A DNA stretch of 64,000 nucleotides. Origin: Bacillota bacterium (GTDB taxonomy: Bacteria > Bacillota > Clostridia > Tissierellales > MES13). The position numbers and the translations under genes are program-made. The stretch spans positions 20,419 to 84,418 of the forward strand of contig VENA01000046.1 in the NCBI GenBank assembly GCA_009711785.1. Direction: 5' to 3'. The notes under the pieces are model-generated. The model searched no databases. It worked only from the letters and a program-made list of their open reading frames with translations, and was not told the origin of the DNA. The stretch's first letter is position 1, and each line of letters begins with the position of its first letter. Shown one piece after another: positions 25,397 to 33,592 of this stretch.

Positions 25397-26677
25397 TTGT
25401 ATAAAGTAAAAAAAGAAAGAGTTTTATTAGTAGGAGTTGACTTAAAAAATAAGAAAAAGGATAGAATTGATATAAAAAGTTCAATGGGAGAACTTAAGAA
25501 ATTAGCTGAAGCTGCCGGTGGTTTAGTTATAGAAAATATAATCCAAAATAAAGAAAAGATTAATCCGGCTTGTTATATAGGAAAAGGGAAGGCTGAAGAG
25601 ATCGCAAGATACTGTGAGGAATTAAATATAGATTTAATTGTTTTCAATGATGAACTTTCGGGAACACAATTAAGAAATTTAGAAGACATAATTGGAAAAA
25701 GAGTTATTGATAGAACAGCGATTATTTTAGATATATTTGCTAAACGTGCAACAACTAAGGAAGGTAAATTACAAGTAGAATTAGCACAACTTAAATATAG
25801 GTTGCCTAGATTAGTTGGATTAGGTACAGAATTATCACGAACAGGAGCTGGTATAGGTACTAGAGGTCCTGGGGAAAAGAAACTTGAAATAGATAGAAGA
25901 CATATATCGTCTAGGATCAATGAAGTCAAAAACCAATTAAAGAATATTGAAAACATTAGAAAAACTAAAAGAACAAAACGATTGAATTCACGCATCCCAA
26001 TAGTAGCTTTAGTTGGCTATACAAATGCAGGAAAATCAACATTACTTAATACCATTATTAAAAATAATGATGACTATAAAAAAGAAAGAGAAGTTTTTAC
26101 TTATGATATGTTATTTGCCACCTTAGAAACTAATTTAAGAAAAGCAACATTACCAAATGGTCAAAGCATATTAATTACTGATACTGTAGGATTTGTAAAT
26201 AAGCTGCCTACACATTTAATTGAAGCATTTAAAGGAACGTTAGAAGAAGTTGTTTATGCTGATTTATTGTTACATGTTGTAGATATAACTAATGAAAACT
26301 TAGATATACAATTTGATACAACATTAAAAATATTAAGGGAATTAGGAGTAGATAGAAAACCAACAATTACTGTATTTAATAAAATTGATAGAAAAAGATC
26401 CACTGAAATAAATTACAATATAAAAGGACCTAAATCTTTTATATCAGCAAAAGAAAAAATGAATACAAATGAACTTTTAAAATTAATTGAAGATAGTTTA
26501 CCTAGACAGTATTATGATGTTAAATTATTGATCCCTTTTAGTGAAAGTGATATAGTTTCTTATTTATTTGATAGTACTAAAGTAAAGGAATTTAAGCATA
26601 CACAAAAGGGTACATTTATTGAAACTACTGTGAATGAAATCGATTATGAAAAGTATAAAGGTTATATAACTGAGTAA
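25397..26677 (+). CDS. hflX: GTPase HflX (ribosome-associated)
   Basis: A 426-residue GTPase that splits stalled ribosomes. The N-terminal HflX domain has the glycine-rich PRLVGLGTELSRTGAGIGTRGPGEKKLE; the G domain has G1 GYTNAGKSTLL, switch region YDMLFATLETNLRKATLPNG, G3 DTVGF and G4 NKID. TTG start at 25397 preceded by AGAGGTGA. An extended -10 TGATATACT lies at 25358-25366. The HEAT-repeat gene follows at 11 bp and probably shares the transcript. Confidence 0.95.
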   Translation: MYKVKKERVLLVGVDLKNKKKDRIDIKSSMGELKKLAEAAGGLVIENIIQNKEKINPACYIGKGKAEEIARYCEELNIDLIVFNDELSGTQLRNLEDIIGKRVIDRTAIILDIFAKRATTKEGKLQVELAQLKYRLPRLVGLGTELSRTGAGIGTRGPGEKKLEIDRRHISSRINEVKNQLKNIENIRKTKRTKRLNSRIPIVALVGYTNAGKSTLLNTIIKNNDDYKKEREVFTYDMLFATLETNLRKATLPNGQSILITDTVGFVNKLPTHLIEAFKGTLEEVVYADLLLHVVDITNENLDIQFDTTLKILRELGVDRKPTITVFNKIDRKRSTEINYNIKGPKSFISAKEKMNTNELLKLIEDSLPRQYYDVKLLIPFSESDIVSYLFDSTKVKEFKHTQKGTFIETTVNEIDYEKYKGYITE

Positions 26678-26688
26678 GGAAGGGTAAT

Positions 26689-27336
26689 ATGAATACAAAT
26701 AACAAATGGAAAAATATACATAATTTAAAAGAGCATCATATCACTTATTTACTATATCTAGAGGGGAAATCTATTAAAACTATATCATTAATTAGAAAAA
26801 TGGGTAAAAAAGAAGTAGAGAAAGATATCATTAAATCTAAATTAGAAATAAAAGAAAAAGCAAAAGACAAAGATCTTTTGATAGATATTATTAGTATGGA
26901 AAAAGAAAAACGTTTAAAATTTATAGAAAAAATGGATAATAAAACAAAAGATAGTCTTTGTAATGATGTGTATAGAAGATATATAAAATTTAAAAATGTT
27001 GAAGACAGAATGATATTAATATGGCTTATTGGAGAGTTAAAGGATGAAAAATTGTTACCGTTTTTAAAAATGGAATTAAAAAGTAAAAACACTAATTTTA
27101 GAAGGTTAGCTTGTTCAGCATTAGGAAAAATTTCTAACATAAAAACAAAAAGATGGTTGGAGGATATGATTGATGATAATAATCCCCAAGTTAGACAGTA
27201 TTCTATAAAGGCACTAAAAGGAATTGGAGACTTTGAAACGGTAGATAAATTAAAAAGTGTTTTAAAAAATCAAAATGAAAAAGAATATGTTAAAAGGGCA
27301 GCTAGAAATGTTATTGAATGTATTAGTAATCATTAA
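26689..27336 (+). CDS. HEAT-repeat protein with N-terminal HTH-like region
   Basis: A 215-residue, helix-only, highly charged soluble protein. Residues 100-212 form about three HEAT/PBS-lyase-type repeats (DRMILIWLIGELKDEKLLPFLKMELK, RRLACSALGKISNIKTKRWLEDMI, RQYSIKALKGIGDFETVDKLKSVL). The N-terminus (HHITYLLYLEGKSIKTISLIRKMGKKEV) looks like a helix-turn-helix. Probably a protein-protein adaptor; no specific function recognised. ATG follows AAGGAAGGG, 11 bp after hflX. Its 3' end overlaps the convergent DUF3189 gene by 14 bp. Confidence 0.75.
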   Translation: MNTNNKWKNIHNLKEHHITYLLYLEGKSIKTISLIRKMGKKEVEKDIIKSKLEIKEKAKDKDLLIDIISMEKEKRLKFIEKMDNKTKDSLCNDVYRRYIKFKNVEDRMILIWLIGELKDEKLLPFLKMELKSKNTNFRRLACSALGKISNIKTKRWLEDMIDDNNPQVRQYSIKALKGIGDFETVDKLKSVLKNQNEKEYVKRAARNVIECISNH

Positions 27337-27799
27337 TTTCTAGCGTATTAAGAGTATTCTTCACAATGTTAACAATATTAGGGTATGTTTTTAAAGTTCC
27401 TTTAGCAACAATAGGTCTACCAAAACTTACTAAATTAAGTCTTCTTGAACTAAAACCTCCTATTTTCATTAGCAAATTAACAGCTGGCATTGTATTAATT
27501 AATATATAGTCATTTTTATTTCCACCTGCTAAAAGCCATGCATCTTCAATGGCAGGAATAACAATTTCTGGAACGAATTGCCTGCTCAATGTGAAGACTT
27601 TATTTCCTTTTTTATCTAACCCCCTATAAATAATTCTTCCCCTTTCCTTTTTAGTTAATGTATCAAAATAAGGGATTGAATATAAATCTTTTATTTTTGG
27701 TACTTCATTCATAGGTAGTTTGCCTAGATGAACAGCCGCTGCTACAGCAGAAGAATGTGTGCCACCAACACAATGATAAATGATGTGCAAATTAATCAC
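27323..27799 (-). CDS. DUF3189 family protein
   Basis: A 158-residue protein of the DUF3189 family, common in Clostridia and without assigned function. The family N-terminus LHIIYHCVGGTHSSAVAAAVHLGKLP suggests a phosphate-binding loop-like GGTHSS turn; further on are FDTLTKKERGRIIYRGLDKKGNKVFTL and INTMPAVNLLMKIGGFSSRRLNLVSFGRP. No membrane segment. Transcribed alone, with AAGGTGATT before ATG. The two stop regions overlap with the HEAT gene and no terminator is visible between them. Confidence 0.78.
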   Translation of the reverse strand: MINLHIIYHCVGGTHSSAVAAAVHLGKLPMNEVPKIKDLYSIPYFDTLTKKERGRIIYRGLDKKGNKVFTLSRQFVPEIVIPAIEDAWLLAGGNKNDYILINTMPAVNLLMKIGGFSSRRLNLVSFGRPIVAKGTLKTYPNIVNIVKNTLNTLEINDY

Positions 27800-27921
27800 C
27801 TTCCTTAAAGTCTAATAATAGTATTACCTAAAATAATAATCTTATTAAATAGGGTATAAAAAAAGTGAAGTTGTTAATGATTAATATATAAGCAAAATTA
27901 GAATGAATATTCAGAAAAGTA

Positions 27922-27950
27922 TTGAAATTAACCAAAATTTGTTATATTAT
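27922..27950 (+). promoter_or_regulatory. promoter of the Nudix-like gene
   Basis: TTGAAA (27922-27927), 17-bp spacer, TATTAT (27945-27950); the coding start is 33 bp further on. Confidence 0.5.
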
Positions 27951-27982
27951 ATTTATAAGAATAGGGAGGAGGCGTTGTCAAA

Positions 27983-28414
27983 ATGCTTTTCAGAAATTGT
28001 GCTGGCGGTGTGGTATTTAAGGACCAGAAAGTATTCATATTAAAAAATGAAAAAGATGAATGGGTTTTACCTAAAGGAAGAATTCGTAATGGTGAACTTG
28101 CTGCAGAAACTGCTGTTAAAAGAGTTAATGAAGAAACTGATTTAACAGTGGAAATAGTGTCTACAGCAGGGGAAACTAATTACGAATTTTATTCGTTTTC
28201 AAGACAAAGGCCTGTAACTAATGAGATTATTTGGTATCTAATGGAAGCAAAAGATGAAGAATTTGAAGTAAATAAAGAAGAAGGATTTAAAGATGGTGGT
28301 TTTTACGATATAGAAAAAGCAATAGAGATGATAACTTATAGTCAAGATAAGTCACTAGTAAGTCTTTCATATAAAAAATATCTAGCAATAAAAAAAGATT
28401 TAGAAATAGCTTAG
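27983..28414 (+). CDS. Nudix-fold protein with degenerate catalytic box
   Basis: A 143-residue Nudix-fold protein (MutT-like), normally hydrolysing nucleoside-diphosphate-linked compounds. The box here reads GRIRNGELAAETAVKRVNEETDL; against GX5EX7REUXEEXGU the Arg is Lys, the first catalytic Glu is Arg, and the Gly is Asp, while the last Glu pair is intact. The rest (FRNCAGGVVFKDQKVFILKNEKDEWVLPKG) is normal. Activity is therefore doubtful; it may bind a ligand or have shifted chemistry. GGGAGGAGG precedes the start at good distance. It has its own promoter and terminator. Confidence 0.82.
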   Translation: MLFRNCAGGVVFKDQKVFILKNEKDEWVLPKGRIRNGELAAETAVKRVNEETDLTVEIVSTAGETNYEFYSFSRQRPVTNEIIWYLMEAKDEEFEVNKEEGFKDGGFYDIEKAIEMITYSQDKSLVSLSYKKYLAIKKDLEIA

Positions 28415-28420
28415 AGGGTA

Positions 28421-28450
28421 GAGGGTAGTTTAACTACCCTTTATTTTTTT
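28421..28450 (+). terminator. terminator of the Nudix-like gene
   Basis: AGGGTAG/CTACCCT stem (extendable by two A-T pairs), then TTATTTTTTT. Confidence 0.8.
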
Positions 28451-28497
28451 GTTACTAGTGATATAATTTAATTATATTTTATACAGGGAGAGATTAT

Positions 28498-29148
28498 ATG
28501 CAAGATAGATATAACACAATACATAAGTTTGGGTTTGATGAGTTTGTAGAGAAAAAATCTAGATTCATAGGATATGCTAAACCTATATCTTCAGAAAAGG
28601 AAGCTAATGAATTTATTGAAAAAATAAAATCTAAACATAAAGATGCTACACATAATGTACCAGCATATGTATTTGGAGAAAATAATATTGTTCAAAGATA
28701 TAGTGATGATGGAGAACCTAGTGGCACAGCTGGAATACCAGTATTAGAAGTTATAAAGAAAGAAGAGCTAAGAAATATGGTAATAGTAGTTACAAGATAT
28801 TTTGGTGGCGTAAAATTAGGAGCAGGAGGTTTAGTAAGGGCTTACACACAGGGAGCTAAAATTGCAATAAAAGCTTCTAGGAAAATAGAAAAAATATTAC
28901 ACAAGATAATAAAGATTAGAATAGATTATACTTTGTATGGTAAAGTAGAGAATGAGCTAATGAAATTAGGCTATAATATAGATGAAGTTAATTATGATGA
29001 TCAAGTCAATTTAATTACCTTGTGTGAAAAAGGAAAAACAAAACAATTATATGAACTTATTACTAACATTACCAGTGCAAAAGCAGAAATACATGATATA
29101 GGCGAAGATTATTATAGTGTTTTAGAAGGTAAAATATTAAACAAATAG
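28498..29148 (+). CDS. YigZ/IMPACT family protein (UPF0029)
   Basis: A 216-residue protein of the YigZ/YvyE family. The N-terminal UPF0029 domain is clear: EKKSRFIGYAKPISSEKEANEFIEKIKSKHKDATHNVPAYVFG, QRYSDDGEPSGTAGIPVLEVIK and VVVTRYFGGVKLGAGGLVRAYTQGA. The C-terminal 70 residues form the EF-G-V-like domain. Related eukaryotic IMPACT regulates translation; the bacterial role is unknown. An extended -10 TGATATAAT at 28459-28467 lies 31 bp upstream; GGGAGAG is the ribosome site. Followed by a CoA-binding-protein gene at 51 bp. Confidence 0.88.
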   Translation: MQDRYNTIHKFGFDEFVEKKSRFIGYAKPISSEKEANEFIEKIKSKHKDATHNVPAYVFGENNIVQRYSDDGEPSGTAGIPVLEVIKKEELRNMVIVVTRYFGGVKLGAGGLVRAYTQGAKIAIKASRKIEKILHKIIKIRIDYTLYGKVENELMKLGYNIDEVNYDDQVNLITLCEKGKTKQLYELITNITSAKAEIHDIGEDYYSVLEGKILNK

Positions 29149-29199
29149 AAGTTTTGATATACCTAAGAGGGGTATAAAAAGAGAAAGGAGGTAAATAAT

Positions 29200-29598
29200 A
29201 TGGATACTATTGAAAAGAATAAAATAGAAATGCTAAAGAAGAAAAGGTGGGCAGTGGTAGGAGCAACTAATAATGAGAGTAAGTATGGATATAAGATATT
29301 TAAAAAGTTAAAGGAAAATGATTATTTAGTTAATCCAATTAACCCTAAGTATGATTTTATAGAAGATAGTAGTTGTTATTCATCATTAAAGGAATTACCT
29401 GTAAAGCCCGATGTTGTGGATGTGGTTGTTCCACCTAAATTATCTAAAGATGTAATAGAGCAAGCTAATAAATTAGATATTGAATATCTATGGTTTCAAC
29501 CAGGAACAGTTGATGCAGAAGGTATTGAATTAGCAGAGGATTATGGAATCAAAATGGTATTCCATGATTGTGTATTAGTAGCTTTAGATAATAATTAA
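29200..29598 (+). CDS. CoA-binding domain protein (YccU-like)
   Basis: A 132-residue stand-alone CoA-binding (Rossmann) domain as in succinyl-CoA synthetase alpha and YccU. WAVVGATNNESKYGYKIFKKLKEN is the nucleotide-binding start, YLVNPINPKYDFI and the FQPGTVDAEGIELAEDYGIKMVFHDCVL ending complete the fold. It has no catalytic partner domain here. Probably a CoA or CoA-thioester sensor; the substrate is unknown. AAAGGAGG precedes ATG. It ends 1 bp from the convergent TSUP gene. Confidence 0.82.
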   Translation: MDTIEKNKIEMLKKKRWAVVGATNNESKYGYKIFKKLKENDYLVNPINPKYDFIEDSSCYSSLKELPVKPDVVDVVVPPKLSKDVIEQANKLDIEYLWFQPGTVDAEGIELAEDYGIKMVFHDCVLVALDNN

Positions 29599-29599
29599 A

Positions 29600-29950
29600 C
29601 TATTTTTTTACTTTACTAAATATTTCATAACTACCCATTAAAAATAAAAATAAAGCAAAGAAATTTTTTAGCTTTTCAGAAGAAATGTTTACCGCTAGAT
29701 AAGAACCAAAAAAGGCCCCTATAATCCCTGATATAATTAAAGGGATAGCAATCTTAAAATTAATATTTTTATCTTTAATGTGTGTAGTTAAAGCTACTAT
29801 AGCTGTGGGGATAAATACGAATAAATTGATACCTTGAGCTTGTTGTTGAGTTAACGATGAAAAGAATATTAAAAAAGGGATAAGAATAGTTCCACCGCCA
29901 ATACCCATCCCTCCGATGATACCTGATAAAAATCCAATTAATAAAAGCAT
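29600..29950 (-). CDS. TSUP (TauE/SafE) half-transporter, second gene
   Basis: A 116-residue membrane protein with about four helices, equal to one half of a TauE/SafE-family sulfonate/sulfite-type exporter. It starts with the family repeat motif LIGFLSGIIGGMGIGGGTILIPFLIFF and has QQQAQGINLFVFIPTAI and GIIGAFFGSYLAVNIS. Its ATG shares one base with the stop of the other half (TAATG), so the two are translationally coupled. The two proteins presumably assemble; substrate unknown. Confidence 0.82.
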   Translation of the reverse strand: MLLLIGFLSGIIGGMGIGGGTILIPFLIFFSSLTQQQAQGINLFVFIPTAIVALTTHIKDKNINFKIAIPLIISGIIGAFFGSYLAVNISSEKLKNFFALFLFLMGSYEIFSKVKK

Positions 29951-30309
29951 TATTTAATCACCATCCTAATTGCAGCTATTATCATAAATAAACCAAAAAT
30001 TTTTCTAAGGAGTGTACTAGGTATTTTTTTTAATAGTTTAGCACCAGTAAAGCCACCGATAATACCACCTGCTGCAACTAAGGTAGCTATCTTAAAGTTT
30101 AGCATTCCATTATTAAAGTAAATAAATGTACTTATTAAAGTTAGTGGCAAGATGATTGATATAGCTGTAGCGTGGGCTTTGTGTTCTTCTAAACCTAAAA
30201 TAAATACTAAGGATGGAACAATTATTGTACCACCACCTGAACCAAATAGACCATTGATGATACCAGTTAAAAATCCAATTGTTAAAATTTTGATATTTAT
30301 CTTTTTCAT
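29950..30309 (-). CDS. TSUP (TauE/SafE) half-transporter, first gene
   Basis: A 119-residue four-helix membrane protein: IGFLTGIINGLFGSGGGTIIVPSLVFIL, the HKAHATAISIILPLTLIS segment and GGIIGGFTGAKLLKKIPS. These are the same landmarks as in the downstream gene, so the pair corresponds to the internal repeat of a full-size (about 250-residue) family member. GGAG precedes the start. It is not a frameshift product, since it has its own coupled restart and both halves keep their ends. Confidence 0.82.
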   Translation of the reverse strand: MKKINIKILTIGFLTGIINGLFGSGGGTIIVPSLVFILGLEEHKAHATAISIILPLTLISTFIYFNNGMLNFKIATLVAAGGIIGGFTGAKLLKKIPSTLLRKIFGLFMIIAAIRMVIK

Positions 30310-30386
30310 GTAAAACTCCTTTAGAGATTTTACTACTATTTTTACATGAAAATTATTAAGATATACTAAGAATAAGTAAAAATAAT

Positions 30387-30415
30387 TTGATATACTGATT
30401 AGGTTATGCTATTAT
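30387..30415 (+). promoter_or_regulatory. promoter of nadE
   Basis: TTGATA (30387-30392), 17 bp, TATTAT (30410-30415). An overlapping extended -10, TGATATACT at 30388-30396, is a possible alternative. Confidence 0.45.
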
Positions 30416-30446
30416 TAATTTTAAAAATGAGTGGAGGTAAATATAA

Positions 30447-31172
30447 ATGAAGAAAATAGAAATTTTATGTGATGAAATAGTACAGTGGTTAAAAGAAAAA
30501 GTGACTAATGCCGGTTGTAAAGGGGTTACAGTTGGTCTAAGCGGAGGTATAGATTCAGCAGTAGTTGCAGCACTTGCTAAAAAAGCATTTCCTAATAACA
30601 CTTTAGGAGTTATAATGCCATCACATAGCAATCCAGAAGATGAAGAGCATGCAAGATTATTAGCTGATAGTTTAAATATAGAAACTAAAAAGATAGATTT
30701 AACGGAAACCTTTGATACATTATTAGAAGAATTAGACGACAAAGGTGACAATCAGCTTGCAGTATCAAACATAAAACCAAGGTTAAGAATGACAACTTTA
30801 TACTACTTTGCACAAAAGAATAAATATTTAGTTGCAGGTACTGGAAATAAGAGTGAATTTACTATTGGATATTTCACTAAATTTGGAGATAGTGGAGTAG
30901 ATATTTTACCTATAGTAGATTTAGTAAAAGAAGAAGTAAGGGATTTAGCTAAATATTTAAATGTACCCGAAATAATAATAACTAAGCCACCATCTGCAGG
31001 GCTTTGGGAAAACCAAACTGATGAAGACGAAATGGGTATTACATATAAAGAACTAGACCATTATATAAAAACTGGAGAAGCTAAGGATAGTATAAAAAAT
31101 AAAATAGAAAATATGAAAAAAGCAAGTGAACATAAAAGAAAATTACCAAAAATGTTTACAGTTAATAGATAA
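30447..31172 (+). CDS. nadE: NAD(+) synthase, ammonia-dependent
   Basis: Converts deamido-NAD to NAD with ATP and ammonia. 241 residues forming only the synthetase domain (no glutaminase domain). P-loop GLSGGIDSAVVAAL near residue 30, MPSHSNPEDEEHARLLAD, GTGNKSEFTIGYFTKFGDSGVDILPI and the C-terminal KPPSAGLWENQTDEDEMGITYKELD and HKRKLP are all canonical. GGAGG precedes ATG; a promoter and a terminator bracket it, so it is likely monocistronic. Confidence 0.96.
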   Translation: MKKIEILCDEIVQWLKEKVTNAGCKGVTVGLSGGIDSAVVAALAKKAFPNNTLGVIMPSHSNPEDEEHARLLADSLNIETKKIDLTETFDTLLEELDDKGDNQLAVSNIKPRLRMTTLYYFAQKNKYLVAGTGNKSEFTIGYFTKFGDSGVDILPIVDLVKEEVRDLAKYLNVPEIIITKPPSAGLWENQTDEDEMGITYKELDHYIKTGEAKDSIKNKIENMKKASEHKRKLPKMFTVNR

Positions 31173-31175
31173 ACC

Positions 31176-31206
31176 TAAAGCCCACTATTTGTGGGCTTTA
31201 TATTTT
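31176..31206 (+). terminator. terminator of nadE
   Basis: TAAAGCCCAC/GTGGGCTTTA, 10-bp stem with a 5-nt loop, then TATTTTTATT. Confidence 0.8.
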
Positions 31207-31268
31207 TATTGATGTATATAAGGTTTTATGCTAAAATGTTTATGTATTTGAGTAAAGGAGGTTTTAGA

Positions 31269-32012
31269 ATGGCTGGACATTCAAAGTGGGCCAATATCAA
31301 ACATAGAAAAGGAAAACAGGATGCGAAAAGGGCAAAGATTTTTACAAAACTTGCTAGGAAAATAACTGTTGCTGTTAAAGAAGGAGGAGATGACGAGGAA
31401 TATAATCCTGCATTGAAAACAGCAATAGAAAAAGCTAAAGCTCAAAATATGCCTAATGATAACATAGAAAGGGCAATTAAAAAGGGAACAGGTGACTTAG
31501 AAGGAGCAAGCTTTGAAGAATTAATATATGAAGGATATGGGCCAAGTGGTGTTGCAGTTATGGTACAGTGTTTAACTGATAATAAAAATAGAACTGCATC
31601 TGATGTAAGGCATTATTTTGATAAGCATGGAGGCAACTTAGGTTCAGATGGATGTGTTTCTTTTATGTTTGATAGAAAAGGGTTATTAGCTATAGATAAA
31701 GATGAAAATATAGATGAGGAAGAATTAATGCTAGAAGCAATAGAAGCAGGCGCAGAGGATTTTCAGATTGAAAAAGATTATTTTGAAATAATAACTGTTC
31801 CAGAAGATTTTTCTAAAGTAAGAGATATACTTAAAGAAAATGGATATAAATTTTCTACAGCTGAAGTATCATTTGTACCACAAACTACTACAGAACTAAA
31901 GGATGAAAAAGATATTAAAGCTATGTCAAAATTGATTGATGCGTTAGAAGATAATGATGATGTACAAGAGGTATATCACAACTGGGACATGCCAGATGAT
32001 ATTGATATTTAA
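31269..32012 (+). CDS. yebC: YebC/PmpR family protein
   Basis: A 247-residue member of the YebC/PmpR (TACO1-like) family, reported as DNA-binding regulators and more recently as translation factors for proline-rich stretches. The hallmark [32 protein letters not shown] fixes the start at 31269 (preceded by AAAGGAGG); the frame is open further upstream but without family similarity. [28 protein letters not shown] and [20 protein letters not shown] follow. It ends at a 22-bp palindromic terminator. Confidence 0.95.
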   Translation: MAGHSKWANIKHRKGKQDAKRAKIFTKLARKITVAVKEGGDDEEYNPALKTAIEKAKAQNMPNDNIERAIKKGTGDLEGASFEELIYEGYGPSGVAVMVQCLTDNKNRTASDVRHYFDKHGGNLGSDGCVSFMFDRKGLLAIDKDENIDEEELMLEAIEAGAEDFQIEKDYFEIITVPEDFSKVRDILKENGYKFSTAEVSFVPQTTTELKDEKDIKAMSKLIDALEDNDDVQEVYHNWDMPDDIDI

Positions 32013-32031
32013 ATTAAAACAATGAATAGAT

Positions 32032-32076
32032 AAAAAACTCTAGATTTATGTTTTAAACATAAATCTAGAGTTTTTT
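32032..32076. terminator. long palindromic bidirectional terminator after yebC and bactofilin
   Basis: 22-bp perfect arms (32032-32053 with 32055-32076) ending in A6 and T6; serves yebC (+) and the bactofilin gene (-). Confidence 0.9.
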
Positions 32077-32146
32077 ATCTATATGTTAACATTTAATAGT
32101 TCCGAATAAGTTATGATAATATTTAGGTGGAAATCTTTATTAAACT

Positions 32147-32482
32147 TTAACTTGCTATCTTTCCATTGATTTTTTTACTCTCTCCTATAAAGACAGCACC
32201 TTTTTCCATAATTAAATTTTTTGAAGTGATTTTACCTTCTAAATAGGAGTTTTCTAGTAAAATAACTTTATCAGCTATGATCTTTCCATTAAAAATTCCC
32301 TTTACTGTAACTTTTAAAGCTGTTATCTCACTTTCTACTTTGGCTGTAGAATCAATAAAAACATTCTGTGGACATTTGATATTGCCTACAAGAACGCCAG
32401 ATATTTTTATAGAACCGTTAGATTCTAAATTACCATTAAATTGAGCATTTTTATGAATATATATATCAGTAGAATTGTCCAT
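32147..32482 (-). CDS. bactofilin family protein
   Basis: A 111-residue polymer-forming cytoskeletal protein (DUF583). Nearly all of it is a right-handed beta-helix of short repeats: DIYIHKNAQFNGNLESNGSIKISGVLVGNIKC, PQNVFIDSTAKVESEITALKVTVKGIFNGKIIADKVILLE and SYLEGKITSKNLIMEKGAVFIGESKKING. Bactofilins form filaments near the membrane affecting shape or polarity. GGAGGAG precedes the start. Alone on its strand, divergent from the 56-residue gene. Confidence 0.9.
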   Translation of the reverse strand: MDNSTDIYIHKNAQFNGNLESNGSIKISGVLVGNIKCPQNVFIDSTAKVESEITALKVTVKGIFNGKIIADKVILLENSYLEGKITSKNLIMEKGAVFIGESKKINGKIAS

Positions 32483-32690
32483 GGAATCTCCTCCTAGAGT
32501 AAAATCTCTTTGTTATTTTAATTATATAATAATTTTTATAAAGTTTAATGAGACTAATGTAACAATTATTCTAGGTAAAATGATATATATTTGCAATATC
32601 ATAATAAATGTTATCATAAATGATAAACAAATTTTTATGAAAGAAAGGTATAATAAGATAAATAGAGAATATAAAAATAGGAGTGATTAT

Positions 32691-32861
32691 ATGAGTAAAG
32701 AGATTAAAATTATTTTAGATGAATTGAATTTTTCCATTGGTCGCATAAATGAAAAGGAAATAAATAACAAACAAATCACTGATAGAGAATACTGGTATAG
32801 AGAAGGTTTAAACACTGCAAAAAAAGTAGTACTAAAGGTTGAAAAACTAAATCAGGATTAA
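32691..32861 (+). CDS. 56-residue protein of unknown function
   Basis: A short frame starting MSKEIKIILDELNFSIGRIN, charged, predicted helical, no membrane segment and no cysteine. The ATG at 32691 has AGGAG at good distance, which is the main evidence that it is real. The frame is open upstream but without a ribosome site. Its stop overlaps the stop of the convergent HPP gene by 4 bp. Not recognised. Confidence 0.55.
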   Translation: MSKEIKIILDELNFSIGRINEKEINNKQITDREYWYREGLNTAKKVVLKVEKLNQD

Positions 32862-33361
32862 GTTAAATCTATTAAAACAGATCTTAATAGTCTTTTTACT
32901 AAAGACATTAATATTACTGAACAAAAGACAAATAATATAGTTTTATAGTTCCAAGAATTTAATACTAAAGCTAGTGACATACCTACGGCAGGGGGATGTT
33001 CTGTGTCAGTAATAACCATAGTAAGTATCGTTATCCCTACAGAGATAGACCCAAATAGTATGAAAATGAAATTTTGAGTACTTGTAAGAAAGTTTGAAAT
33101 TAATAAAGTAGCTACAATATTAGAAAGAATTCCTATGATTATCCCTACTAAATATCCTCCTACTAAATTTCTACGTTGTGCTGTAGTAGAGTTTGGCATT
33201 GCAAATACTATAAAAGTTGTTGCACCTAGACTAGCTATTATACTTGCTTGAGTAAATAGATTTAAAAATAAAAGAATAATTAGGATTGTAACAGTAGCCA
33301 TAGAGCATTGCAATACATATCTTGCAACATTACCTTTAGCTTTTTTATCAAATAATTCCAT
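32858..33361 (-). CDS. HPP family membrane protein
   Basis: A 167-residue membrane protein with four to five helices and the HPP signature TDTEHPPAVGMSLAL near its C-terminal third; GATTFIVFAMPNSTTAQRRNLVGGYLVG also fits the family. Some HPP proteins in cyanobacteria and plants transport nitrite; here the substrate is unknown. ATG at 33361 lies 8 nt after GAGG; a GTG at 33370 is too close. No neighbour gives a hint. Confidence 0.82.
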   Translation of the reverse strand: MELFDKKAKGNVARYVLQCSMATVTILIILLFLNLFTQASIIASLGATTFIVFAMPNSTTAQRRNLVGGYLVGIIIGILSNIVATLLISNFLTSTQNFIFILFGSISVGITILTMVITDTEHPPAVGMSLALVLNSWNYKTILFVFCSVILMSLVKRLLRSVLIDLT

Positions 33362-33592
33362 GTTTAACACCTCTTTAAATTATTATAACGTATTCATAAT
33401 ATCAATATTTTAAAGAAAGTTCAAAAATATAATGCTATTTTATTAATTTTTGTATTTTCCATTTAATTTATCACGAAAATATGTTATATTAATACTTGAC
33501 TCTTTTTTTCAAAATAACATTAAAAATTACTTAATACGACAAAGGATAAAAGGTTAAATCCTCTAATAGAAAAGGAAATAGGGAGGACTAGT

